Positions 24,016-34,021 of a stretch of 60,000 bases of DNA are shown one piece after another. This DNA comes from Bugula neritina (lineage: Eukaryota > Bryozoa > Gymnolaemata > Cheilostomatida > Bugulidae), in the NCBI GenBank assembly GCA_964035545.1, contig OZ037771.1, positions 12,716,980-12,776,979 on the forward strand. The letters run 5' to 3'. The first letter of the stretch is position 1. Each line of letters starts with the position of its first letter. A program made the translations under genes and the position numbers. The notes under the pieces are model-generated. The model worked only from the letters and a program-made list of their open reading frames with translations. It was not told the origin of the DNA and made no database searches.

Positions 24016-27000
24016 ATGGCAAGTGCAGCAGAAGCTCGGAATAAATCATCCCCAGGTAAAAAGCACGCTGTCGATTCAGACAGCGTGCTAGAGATGACAT
24101 CAGAAGACATGAGAAATGCTCTCTATGAAAGACTTCATAACAAAGGACTGCTTGATGCATTGAAGGTACTTTCTCTATGCTGAACTAGTTTGTATCACAA
24201 ATCAGAAAAAAGCTAAAATTTTCAGTGCAATCTGGAATGTTTGTTTAAAGTATATGAAAAGTTCGATACAAAAGTAGTTTAGTTGACATATTGCAATTTG
24301 TATTGCAGTCTCAACTAAGGAACTACTTGGTCTCAGAGTTGCGAGGTAAAGGATATCAGAAAGACAAAGTCACCGAGAAAGGCGATAGCCATGGATTAGA
24401 AAAGAAAGTTCTGGGAAGTCTGATATACAAGTATTTGTGTGACGAGGGCTGTGATTATACAGTTGGAGTGTTTTTACCAGAAGCTGGAATTACTAAGAAG
24501 GAGGTAGTAATATTATAGTCTTATTTATTTCAATAAGCTCACATTTCGGGTTTTCATTTCTGTTGGAATACTTTAGTAAGATATTGTTATGATTTGAGTG
24601 ATTCAGCTTGTCCGTTTGACGTTATTTAATATGCAGAGTGTTTGACCACCATGACTACTCTGCATAATGTGTCCATGGTGATAAACAATGACACACATTA
24701 CATAAATTTTTTCGTAAGTTAGCATGGGTCTCTACAGTTTTTTTTGGGTATCGTTCTGAGTTTATTTGTTTAGGAGTAGTAACAGGTATACTTTTTAGGA
24801 ACCCAGGAGGCTAGCCTAAAGCCCTCTATCTTATAGACATGGTTAGTATATTTTCAAATGAAAGTTACTTTGTAGATTTTAAGTGCTGAAGAGCTGAAAC
24901 GGCTGCTGAAACTGCCCAGCGGGTTTTGGACTGACAAGGGAGATAACTCCTTGTTATTGCTGATGATATCACATCTCCTGTCTACAAGATCTGACGAGAA
25001 TATCTCAGAGTACGGCACTCAGACAGAAGATGGTCACATGTTGTTAAGTGAGTTCCGAGTTAGTCAGTGATGGACGGACAACTCTAACCTCAATATCTGC
25101 TACTCTAACCTCAATATCTGCTACTCTAACCTCAATATCTGCTACTCTAACCTCAATATCTGCTACTCTAACCTCAGTATCTGCTACTCTAACCTCAGTA
25201 TCTGCCACTCTAACCTCAATATCTGCCACTCTAACCTCAATATCTGCTACTCTAACCTCAATACCTGCCACTCTAACCTCAGTATCTGCCACTCTAACCT
25301 CAGTATCTGCTACTCTAACCTCAATATCTGCTACTCTAACCTCAATATCTGCCACTCTAACCTCAATATCTGCCACTCTAACCTCAATATCTGCCACTCT
25401 AACCTCAGTATCTGCTACTCTAACCTCAATATCTGCCACTCTAACCTCAATATCTGCCACTCTAACCTCAATACCTGCCACTCTAACCTCAATACCTGCC
25501 ACTCTAACCTCAATATCTGCTACTCTAACCTCAATATCTGCTGCTGACGTCAGCATAGAACTGTAACTCTTGTTGCCTTGAAATTAAATGGTTACTGTAA
25601 CTATGCCAAAATACTTTGCACTACCTGATGTTTGAATTCGACTTAGTAGAACATTTTGTGAAGGATTTTGCTGCAGGTCAAGGCCGTTGCGTCATGGTAA
25701 TGAAATCTTTCTGTTCTGGCAGCTGATAAGTTGGCACATATTGACTCTCAGTACGCGTCCCTCAGTCACAGCCGTAGACCCGGAGACATAGCCAGCTCTG
25801 TCGAGGAGAGGCTCCTTGCTCATCAGAGGAAGATAGAGCTGGCGGCAAATCAAAAGGCGCAGGAGGATTTCGAGCGCTGGAAACGGTTAGAAATACAGAC
25901 TATCCAAGTTAGTGAGAGGGAGAACCAGTACCGCGAGCTGCAAGACAGGAGGAGACAGGTGAGTGTAGAGGTGTGATGTGACAGGTGGGTGTAGAGGTGT
26001 GATGTGACAGCTGAGTGTAAAAGTGTGATGTAACAGGTGATAGTAGAGCTGTGACAGTTGGGTGTAGAGGTGTGATGTGACAGTTGGGTGTAGAGGTGTG
26101 ATGTGACAGTTGGGTGTAGAGGTGTGATGTGACAGTTGGGTGTAGAGGTGTGATGTGACAGTTGGGTGTAGAGGTGTGATGTGACAGTTGGGTGTAGAGA
26201 TGTGATGTGACAGTTGGGTGTAGAGGTGTGATGTGACAGTTGGGTGTAGAGGTGTGATGTGACAGTTGGGTGTAGAGGTGTGATGTGACAGTTGGGTGTA
26301 GAGGTGTGATGTGACAGTTGGGTGTAGAGGTGTGATGTGACAGTTGGGTGTAGAGGTGTGATGTGACAGTTGGGTGTAGAGGTGTGATGTGCCAGGTGAT
26401 AGTAGAGTGAACTTACTATATAGTTATAATACATAACACAGTGTATATAGAATATGTAACACAGTGTATATATAATATATAACATAGTGTATATAGAATA
26501 TATAACATGGTGTATAAAGAATTATAACATGGTGTATGTATGTACGAGTAGTTAGAGGAGGAGTACAGGAAGAAAGTCGCTGCCGTGACGGACAGAGAGA
26601 AAGCACTGACTGACTCGGTTAAGTTGGAGTTTGAGTCTACGCAGAGAGAGACGTTTGCTCAGAGACAGCAGCTCCTCCAGCAGTCGGAGGAATTGAGACG
26701 CCGGGAAGCAGAAACTCGGGAGGAGAAAACTCACATGGAGAGGTCTGTGTTTCCTTCATTTCCTGTGATTATTCTTGCTACTGATTTGCCTCATCATCAT
26801 TCTGTCAAGTTCTATAAAATTAGTTCCATGATTTTTAGATTTCTTTCCTGAGAGAAGTTTTTGTTTTGCTTCTAGGTTGCAGCGAGCAAATGAAGAGAAA
26901 GTGGAAAAAATGGAACAGATGTTGAAAAAGCGAGAAAATGACCTATATCAAAAAGAGCTCCACATGGATAACACACTCCGTATGCACCAGGAGAGGTAAC

Positions 27001-30000
27001 TCCTGTATTTTGTGGATGGTATTTTGAAGGAATTATTATTGTGGGATATTTTATTTGAAAGATGAACAAGTTATAAAAATAATGGAAAGCGTTGATGGAT
27101 TTGTAGATATCATTGAGCTATATTGTTGCTACTGTGTAACACGACTGTGTAAAAGTTGGTGGAACTCAATGCAGTGAAGTATTCAGGGCTCACGTTTCGT
27201 GCCATTTCTTTTGGTTTATATTCTGACTAGATTCAAGTGTAATTATTAAAGAGTCTACTCTGGTGTTATGGTTTCACTTCAGGTGTAAAATGGAAGAGAA
27301 ATTAGCCTATGATTCAAAATATAGAGAGTTAAAAGCCTGGGAAGAAAAGCTAAAAGGTGATTTAATATGTAAAGTATTAGTACTCACAGTCTTTGTAAGT
27401 CATTTTATTACGTTTTGAAATACGAGCGGTTTTATGTAGAAATGAGATGGTGATTTTTGTCACCGAAAGTTTATTGAGAAGGCATAAGATTTGCTAGTGA
27501 AAGGAATTGAGTAGCAATACATTCAGTGCATAGTTATTGCTAAACGCACTACTTGCACTTTAGACAAACAGCTGAGTGTAGAGAGGGAAAAGAAGAGTCT
27601 GCTAACAGCCAATGAGAGAAAAGAGCTACTCGAGTTGAGACAGAGTAAGAAGGAACTTGAGACTGCGACTAATCAGTACAGTCTTCAAGTATCGGGACTT
27701 GAACTGACTGTCTCAAGTCTACATGAGAAACTTGCCAAGGTGAGACTTGTTCGCTGTCTGCTTTCGTACTTAAACACTTGTTTCATCTGTTTATGTCTTG
27801 GGAGTAATTTAAGTTTTAGTAAATGTGCTTTGATTTTCTGTTTTGATGAAACAAGCGGAAAGAAAAGATCCTTCATGACATCATAGTGGGCCACCCAAGA
27901 TGAAATTCTTATGTGTGCACCGCTTAAAGGATTGCTCAATCTTAGTTTATTACAATCACATTATAATTATGAACTATAATCTAATGTGTATGCAAACAAT
28001 TGTGACTTTGCAAAGGGATATGTGCCTAGAAAACAGCTTTTCAAAATTCCAATTTTGAGGGAGGTAAAATTTTCAACCATGAAAAAGAATAGCCTAATAC
28101 GTGACGTGTGAACGCCAGTAACTATGCTGCACGTGCTAACTATAACGCTAGTATTCAAGGTTGCTGAGCACAACATCAACCAATAACGCTCAAGCAGTTA
28201 TACAGTGCGCTATATAGGTCAGCTTTGGTGTGCCCGTAATATTGCACAATCTGACCTAGTTTAGATCGATCGCAGGCATTCATCCTAAAGAATGCATGTT
28301 TTTGCAATACTTTTTTCTAATGTTTACAAGCAAAATAGGGCCTAATGTTATTACATACATGTTATTTAAAATGTCAAAAAACTATAGATTGAGATAATTC
28401 ACATTTGCACTTTTATAAATATACAAATTACGAGCTGAAAGATCACATCTCACAGTCATATTTCTATAGTTATTCATTTGTATAGTCACGTGACCAGCAG
28501 GAATGCTGGCGCTGTTACGTCACATTTCCCAGCTCATTTCAAAATCGGCGTTTTGGCTGTTACCAATCTACACCCTCAACTTCAACTAACTTTTTCTACC
28601 TTTGGTCAAATGCTTTTTGTCAATGCATGCTTAGAAAAACACAATATTATGTGTGTTTGACCTAAATGGCCATTTATTAGACAAGATAGAGCAATCCTTT
28701 AAGACTTTGCACGGTTCACATTAGCAAAATGTAAATTGTAAAACTTGTACAAAATTGGTTTTCTATGTATAATCAGTTCCATTTTTCTGATGTTCTTGCG
28801 CCAAAAATGTTGTTAATGTTTATAGTATACACAGGGCAGTAATCTTTATAATATTATACTGTATTATGTTTTATAGTATTATATTATATTGTATTATGTT
28901 ATATTGTATTATCTTATATTGTATTGCTATAATGTCTCATGTTATATTGTATCATGTAATATTATATTATGTTACATTGTATGATGTAGTATTCTATTAT
29001 GCTCTATATAATTATATTATATTGTGTTATGCTATATAGTATTATATTATATTGTATTGCTATATTGTACTATACAGTATTCATAGCATAGCCTGTTCTT
29101 ATTTCAGGTGTTTGATTATGAGGTGGTAAAAGAAAGTAACATTTCGCTGAAGAAAGACTTGCAGATGACTAAAGACAGACTGGACAGCTTACTAAAGGAA
29201 CACAGCTTACTTCAGGTTGGTCACATAACATTGCTTAGTGTGCTTTCTTAAAGTCATTGTAGAGGATGGCGTACTGGACGCAACTCTCTTAGTCTAGGTA
29301 CTGAGGCTAACCTGACTTGAAAGAGCACCAACAGTTTGGAGATGGCAAATTTGTAGTTGAAGGTTTTCTTTCACTTGGCACATTTTTCATATCATAGGCT
29401 AGTTTCAGAAGTTTACTAAGTATATAATAATGAGATGAAAGCATCACAGATAAAGTAGCATTTAGGCATTGCAAAACCTCACATATGTGTTCAAATGACA
29501 CTTTCGCCACTTGCAAAACAAAGCTGATTGAATAGTTTTACATAGAGAGAAAAATAAAACTTTCTAATAACTAAAGAGTTGCTAAGGTTGAATTAACAGC
29601 CAGAATTGATGTCTATATTACTGAGTATACTAAACTGTGATACACAACTCTAGATGTCATTGTGGTACGCAGGAGAAGTACGAGCAAGTTATGATAGATG
29701 GAAGGGAGAAGGCTGGAGTTGGTGAAATCATGATGATTAAGACTCAGATACAGAAAGAGAGAGACCGTGCTCTGGATGAGAAGGTTAGTAAAAGTTGACA
29801 TAGACTTTGTCTTTACCTGCAATAGGGTGAGGTTGGGGGGTCATTTCACACTTTCAAACTACCTCTGCTGGATTTATTGCTAGCTATTAAAATTTAAATA
29901 TAATAGGGAGCAGTAGTGGTCTAGGGGTTAGAGTGTTTGCTTTGTAAAAATGAAGTCGTGGGTTAAAACCCCGACAAAGGCCATTGGTGATGTTAGGAAG

Positions 30001-33000
30001 AGCATCCAATCATAATTGCTTCTGTGCCCCATCTGAATAAGTCCTTAGCTCGATTTAACAAAAACCTCTTCCATCAGAGGTTTTCTCACAGGGGTGGTGA
30101 CTATAAACTTGCGTGAGTTTTATTAAAATTCAAATCTAAAACTTAGCTAACAATTAAAAGCGAATATAATTGTAAAAGCTCATTATAGTAACACTACTAT
30201 ATACCTACTCACAGTAATACTGCTATATACTCACAGCAGTGCTACTATATATACTAACGCGTTTTCTCAAAAAATTAAACAAGTTGGAAATATATGTATA
30301 CACATTTGCTATTCACTTTTAATGTACTTATTTCTTGTATAGCAATTTTGAATTATTGAACATAAAAAACAAGTTACTATCTGAATATTGACAAGTTATA
30401 CATTTCATCTCTCTTGTTCACTTCTGAATTAATTTTACCGACTCTCTAATATACATAATGTGTGGTATCCGTGCTAGTAAGAATAAGCTCGTCTACTATA
30501 TTGTTATATTTATACAAAGTCTTACTAGCATAGCTAATTTTTATGAAGCGTTCTATGTAATATTTATTTTATCAACGTTTAAAATGAAAGACTTATTCTT
30601 GTGGTTCATTTCTTCAGGTTCTATTGGAGCACAGACTAAAAGAGATCGAGGCTAAATTCACTGACCAGCTGCAAAAGAATCAGCTGATGACTAGAGAGTT
30701 TGAGCTACAAACAGACAGACAGCGACACATGAACAAGGAGTACGGGGAGCTACGCAAGCAGTTGGGGAGCAGCGCGAGTAAGTTCTATGGCTAATTTATA
30801 ATTCTAACGAGATCTAACAATGTTGCATTATTCCTTACTCTCTGTGCTAGCGAGTCTCTCGATGTAATATTTGCGTGTTCTGTGTTGTGAAGATGCCTTT
30901 GAAATGATTCACTCTTGAAAAAACTCGAGTTTTATACATAAATGTCTCCTTTGTTGCTCTGCTGCTTGACTTTATTATCAAATTCGGGGCTTATAAGGGT
31001 TTAACTTCCTTTAGACGAAATACTTTTTTTTACTAAATTACACACAGAGTGTTGTCTTGTAATGCGTTAAACACGCCTTCAGCCGTTTACTGTATTGTGT
31101 GAAACATGTGCTGTGTAGCTGATGGTTTGGTGACATCAAGAAGACGATCATCTCCCCTGAAAGATGCCTCATTCTATGACACAACGTTTAGACAGACGCT
31201 GCCCCCGGAGCTAGCTCTAGATGCTGATTGGCCTGCGGATCTGTCGTCTGGCGGTGATGTTTCTACCGCCACTGAAGAGAGCATTGTGACAGAGACGAGA
31301 CGCCGCCTTGACCACCTGACTTCCGAATCGGAAAGACTCCATTCGGCTTTCAGATCTCTGACGCGCCAACAACCATCTTCCTCAACATCTGGTAAACTGT
31401 ATAGCTGACTTTGAAACTCTTCTACTGCAAAAATTTTCGGTTTTAATTTTAGGATGTGTAAAGTGTGCTTCCATTATATATATACTGTGCGTATACTTTG
31501 TATATAATCTGTATATATAACATGGTATAGCATATTTATTTAGTACAGACAAAATTTGTTACAATATGGAGTAGTAGAGAGATAATGTTTCCAGCTCACA
31601 ATGAGCATTAGATATGAAAATTCTTACTAAGTATCATATCAACATAATACAACAGGGTGTAGCTGAACACCATTTTGTTTTCTATTATAAGGAGTCCGGT
31701 CAACTAGTCTTCGTTGTTCAGTTTCCTCTCCCTCCAAGTCTAAAAGAGCAGCATTTCCGGAGAATCACAAAAGCATTCAACGTGATCTACTTATAGGAAC
31801 ATCCCAACCCGACCTATTACATGTCTCACAGGGGCACACAACTCCTGCTTACAGTGTCTTGTCACCATCTAAATATGTAACTGGTGTCAACCCTACTCAG
31901 GTAGCGCAAGGTGTGTGGTAGTATGCAATATTACCTTGTTTTGCCTCATGAAACTGTAACAAATTAGTCATAATAAATATAAGGTTATGCAATATGTTTC
32001 TGTTTTTAAATAGAGTAATGTTCATATAATTCAGATTTATAAAATGCTACTAGCTATTTAAATACGGTTCTTTAATGCAAGAATAAGCAATTTTGAAGTT
32101 TATAGATCTAGTATCATGTTTTTGAAAACTATTTCTATTGTAGAAGGAAATTTCAACTCGTTGCTTAGTGAAAACAGAGTTAATTTTAGGATGGGAGCCG
32201 AAGTTGACTCCTCAAACTTGCGGGAAATGAAGGTAGAGAAATTTGGTTAATTTTCAGGTCGATGCTCATACTTGTGTCTTACTAACATCTTTCCTGGTAT
32301 TATTTTGTCTGTTAGACAGGTGATGTAATGAGTCAGGCCGAGCAGTTTAGTCGTCCGACTCCAAACAAGGTCCCTCATACTGACCAAAGCGCAGCGGCTG
32401 CTGTGCCTAAACTTGATAAGGAGTTATCTACTCAGTCCGCAGTTGTCTTTCCACAACCTGCAGCCCCGCCCACTTTACTAGACAACCAATGGAAGTCTCA
32501 GAACTCTCCTTCAGCTTCACCCAAACCATTAGAGAGTCAAAAGTCATCCACAGCTTTGCCAAACTCTTTGGACAGCCAATGGAAAACGCAAGCTCCACCC
32601 GCAGACCCGCCCACATCTTTGGACAGCCAATGGAAAACACAAGCTCCACCCGCAGACCCGCCCACATCTTTGGACAGCCAATGGAAAACACAAGCTCTAC
32701 CTGCAGACCCGCCCTCTTCTTTGGACAGCCAATGGAAAACGCAAGCTTCACCCGCAGACCCGCCCACATCGTTGGACAGCCAATGGAAAACACAAGCTCC
32801 ACCCGCAGACCCGCCCACATCTTTGGACAGCCAATGGAAAACACAAGCTCCACCCGCAGACCCGCCCACGTCTTTGGACAGCCAATGGAAAGCAGAAGCC
32901 ACAAATACTGTCCAACCAAAACCAACAGCTCCTAAGGTTAGTTGATACAGTTACTATTACTAAAGTTAATCGAAACTATCATTTAGTGACGCATTTAATA

Positions 33001-33669
33001 ATTTAACATTATTTTACTTTAGTAATTAATTTAATCTAGTAATCACGTGATCACCCAATATGTTTGTAGAAAGATGATGACATGGCTGGCATCGACCCGA
33101 CTATGCAGAAATACATGAAGATGATACAGCAGCAGAAAACAGAGACTAAGGTACTATCAGTAATCTGGGTAGTTATCACACACACATCTATGTAGACTAG
33201 ACATGGTGTAGACTAGACATGGTGTAGGCTAGACATGGTGTAGACTAGACATGGTGTAGGTTAGACATCATGTAGGTTAGACATCATGTAGACTAGATAT
33301 CAAAGGTCCTTTAGACTCTAATAATCGCTGTAATATTACGCTGTAGGAAGCCAAAGATAAACCTAAAGAGTTGCCACATACAGACGACTATGATGATAAG
33401 TCTATTTCAGAACATATTTCTCTTGTGAAATCTGACAATGGGTAAGTATCCATCTGTTACTGGAATTTTGATGTACGAAAACAAAGGAGCCATTTTGGCA
33501 TTATTATATCATTGTAGAAAATCCCTCTTCTAACACTAAATTATTTATAAATTTCCATATTTGTAATACTATTAAAGCATCTTCTATTCCCAGAGTATTG
33601 CTTCACACAATGCAATATACTGCTTTAATTTTTAGAGATGGAGGGGCAACTGACGATGATTTCTGGTAA
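24016..33669 (+). CDS. OFD1: OFD1 centriole/centriolar-satellite protein
   Basis: Centriolar distal-end and satellite protein needed for ciliogenesis. 18 coding exons: 24016-24165, 24309-24503, 24876-25047, 25723-25958, 26552-26742, 26876-26995, 27283-27356, 27564-27739, 29108-29215, 29673-29783, 30618-30777, 31119-31391, 31722-31910, 32144-32232, 32316-32936, 33070-33150, 33347-33441, 33636-33669. All phases agree, giving 1024 aa (human about 1012). The N-terminus matches OFD1: LYERLHNKGLLDALKSQLRN, then a LisH-like segment with YLCDEGCDYTVGVFLPEAG (residues about 90-110). Residues about 190-500 are coiled coil. Exon 15 carries a 17-residue tandem repeat. The product ends DDDFW. Introns 3, 4, 8 and 16 hold tandem arrays or a transposon-like element, and intron 10 holds a SINE. 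The family call rests on the N-terminus plus architecture; the C-terminal third is weakly conserved, so exons 12-15 are less certain than the rest. Confidence 0.92.
24062..24089. other. OFD1: Perfect hairpin inside OFD1 exon 1 coding sequence
   Basis: Arms AGCACGCTGTC (24062-24072) and GACAGCGTGCT (24079-24089) pair perfectly with a 6-base loop. They encode residues around HAVDSDSVL, about 16 codons after the start. Confidence 0.85.
24631..24699. other. OFD1: Interleaved inverted repeats in OFD1 intron 2
   Basis: Three short perfect pairs: ATGCAGAGT (24631-24639) with ACTCTGCAT (24657-24665); CACCATG (24647-24653) with CATGGTG (24674-24680), which crosses the first; and AATGTGT (24666-24672) with ACACATT (24693-24699). 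Confidence 0.6.
25080..25548. repeat. OFD1: 21-bp minisatellite in OFD1 intron 3
   Basis: About 22 units of CTCTAACCTCAATATCTGCTA. Since 21 is a multiple of 3 and the unit has no stops, both strands are open over the full array. OFD1 homology resumes only at 25723, and the exon-3 frame meets a stop before the array, so it is intronic. The array starts about 30 bases after the donor at 25048. Confidence 0.95.
25954..26400. repeat. OFD1: 26-bp minisatellite starting at the OFD1 intron 4 donor
   Basis: About 17 units of GTGTAGAGGTGTGATGTGAC followed by AGTTGG. The first unit includes the last bases of exon 4 and the real donor GACAG|GTGAGT at 25958/25959. The next units read CAGGTGGGT, CAGCTGAGT and CAGGTGATA, and the amplified majority read CAGTTGGGT. 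Confidence 0.95.
27923..28703. mobile_element. Non-autonomous DNA transposon-like element in OFD1 intron 8
   Basis: Terminal inverted repeats: CTTAAAGGATTGCTCAATCT at the left end (27923-27942) and its reverse complement with one change at the right end (to 28703). The similarity may extend outwards by a few bases (GTGCA on each side). The interior of about 740 bp has a composition unlike the flanks (several CACGTG/TGACGT words, a hairpin CAGCAGGAATGCTG) and no transposase frame. A target-site duplication is not clear. Confidence 0.65.
28850..29080. repeat. OFD1: (TATTA)n-type microsatellite in OFD1 intron 8
   Basis: Degenerate array of ATTATATTGTATTATGTTAT words, ending about 30 bases before the exon 9 acceptor at 29107. 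Confidence 0.85.
29900..30120 (+). mobile_element. tRNA-derived SINE with target-site duplication, in OFD1 intron 10
   Basis: Best-defined copy of the family in the window. 5' tRNA-like head: A-box-like GTGGTCTAGGGGTTAGAG and B-box-like GTGGGTTAAAACCCC. Then the shared body GTGATGTTAGGAAGAGCATC and ATCTGAATAAGTCCTTAGC, and the tail CATCAGAGGTTTTCTCACAG, GACTATAAAC. The flanks TATTAAAATTTAAAT (29885-29899) and TATTAAAATTCAAAT (30121-30135) form a 15-bp target-site duplication with one mismatch. Confidence 0.88.
32565..32890 (+). repeat. OFD1: 51-bp coding minisatellite in OFD1 exon 15
   Basis: About 6.4 tandem units encode the 17-residue repeat LDSQWKTQAPPADPPTS. Partly degenerate relatives (LLDNQWKSQ, PLESQK) lie just upstream at 32478-32565. 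The unit length keeps frame and changes between units are mostly conservative (APP, ALP, ASP). Confidence 0.93.
33188..33300. repeat. OFD1: 16-bp tandem repeat in OFD1 intron 16
   Basis: Units of TAGACTAGACATGGTG, the later ones with TTAGACATCATG. About seven copies. Confidence 0.85.
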
Positions 33670-33832
33670 ACCTAGATGACCTGGTAAAGGCTTTTAAATG
33701 CTGAATTGTAGGACAGATGTTACAGAAAACCTTTCTACTATCATGAAGAACATTTATAACTTTGCTATTTATTATTTATTAGTGTCTAGTTTATAGAGTA
33801 TATGTATAATTATTAATTTATAACATTGAGTG

Positions 33833-33838
33833 AATAAA
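33833..33838 (+). terminator. OFD1: OFD1 poly(A) signal
   Basis: AATAAA 164 bases after the stop codon at 33669. SPCS2 ends at 34022 on the other strand, so the two 3' ends nearly meet or overlap. Confidence 0.6.
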
Positions 33839-34021
33839 ACACGGACATACCAACAAATACAACATCTAAATTTAGTAACAAATAACAAAATAAGTTCATT
33901 GACATAATTTACACTTAACAGCAGACTTATCAATATCTTGCCAGCAAATGACTAGTTTGTTGGAAGAAATCTCATGGAATTACGGCAGCCATAACGATTC
34001 AGATCTCCAATTCAGGGAAGC

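Noticed and set aside
25044-25566. Long open frames on both strands over the 21-bp repeat
   Set aside because: The unit length is a multiple of three and lacks stops on both strands; OFD1 homology skips it and the exon-3 frame has a stop before it.
25850-26485. 211-aa His/Thr-rich minus-strand frame
   Set aside because: Antisense reading of the 26-bp array and of OFD1 exon 4.
32428-32935. Alternative frames across the OFD1 51-bp repeat
   Set aside because: Shadows of the coding repeat; only the frame consistent with flanking exon phases is kept.
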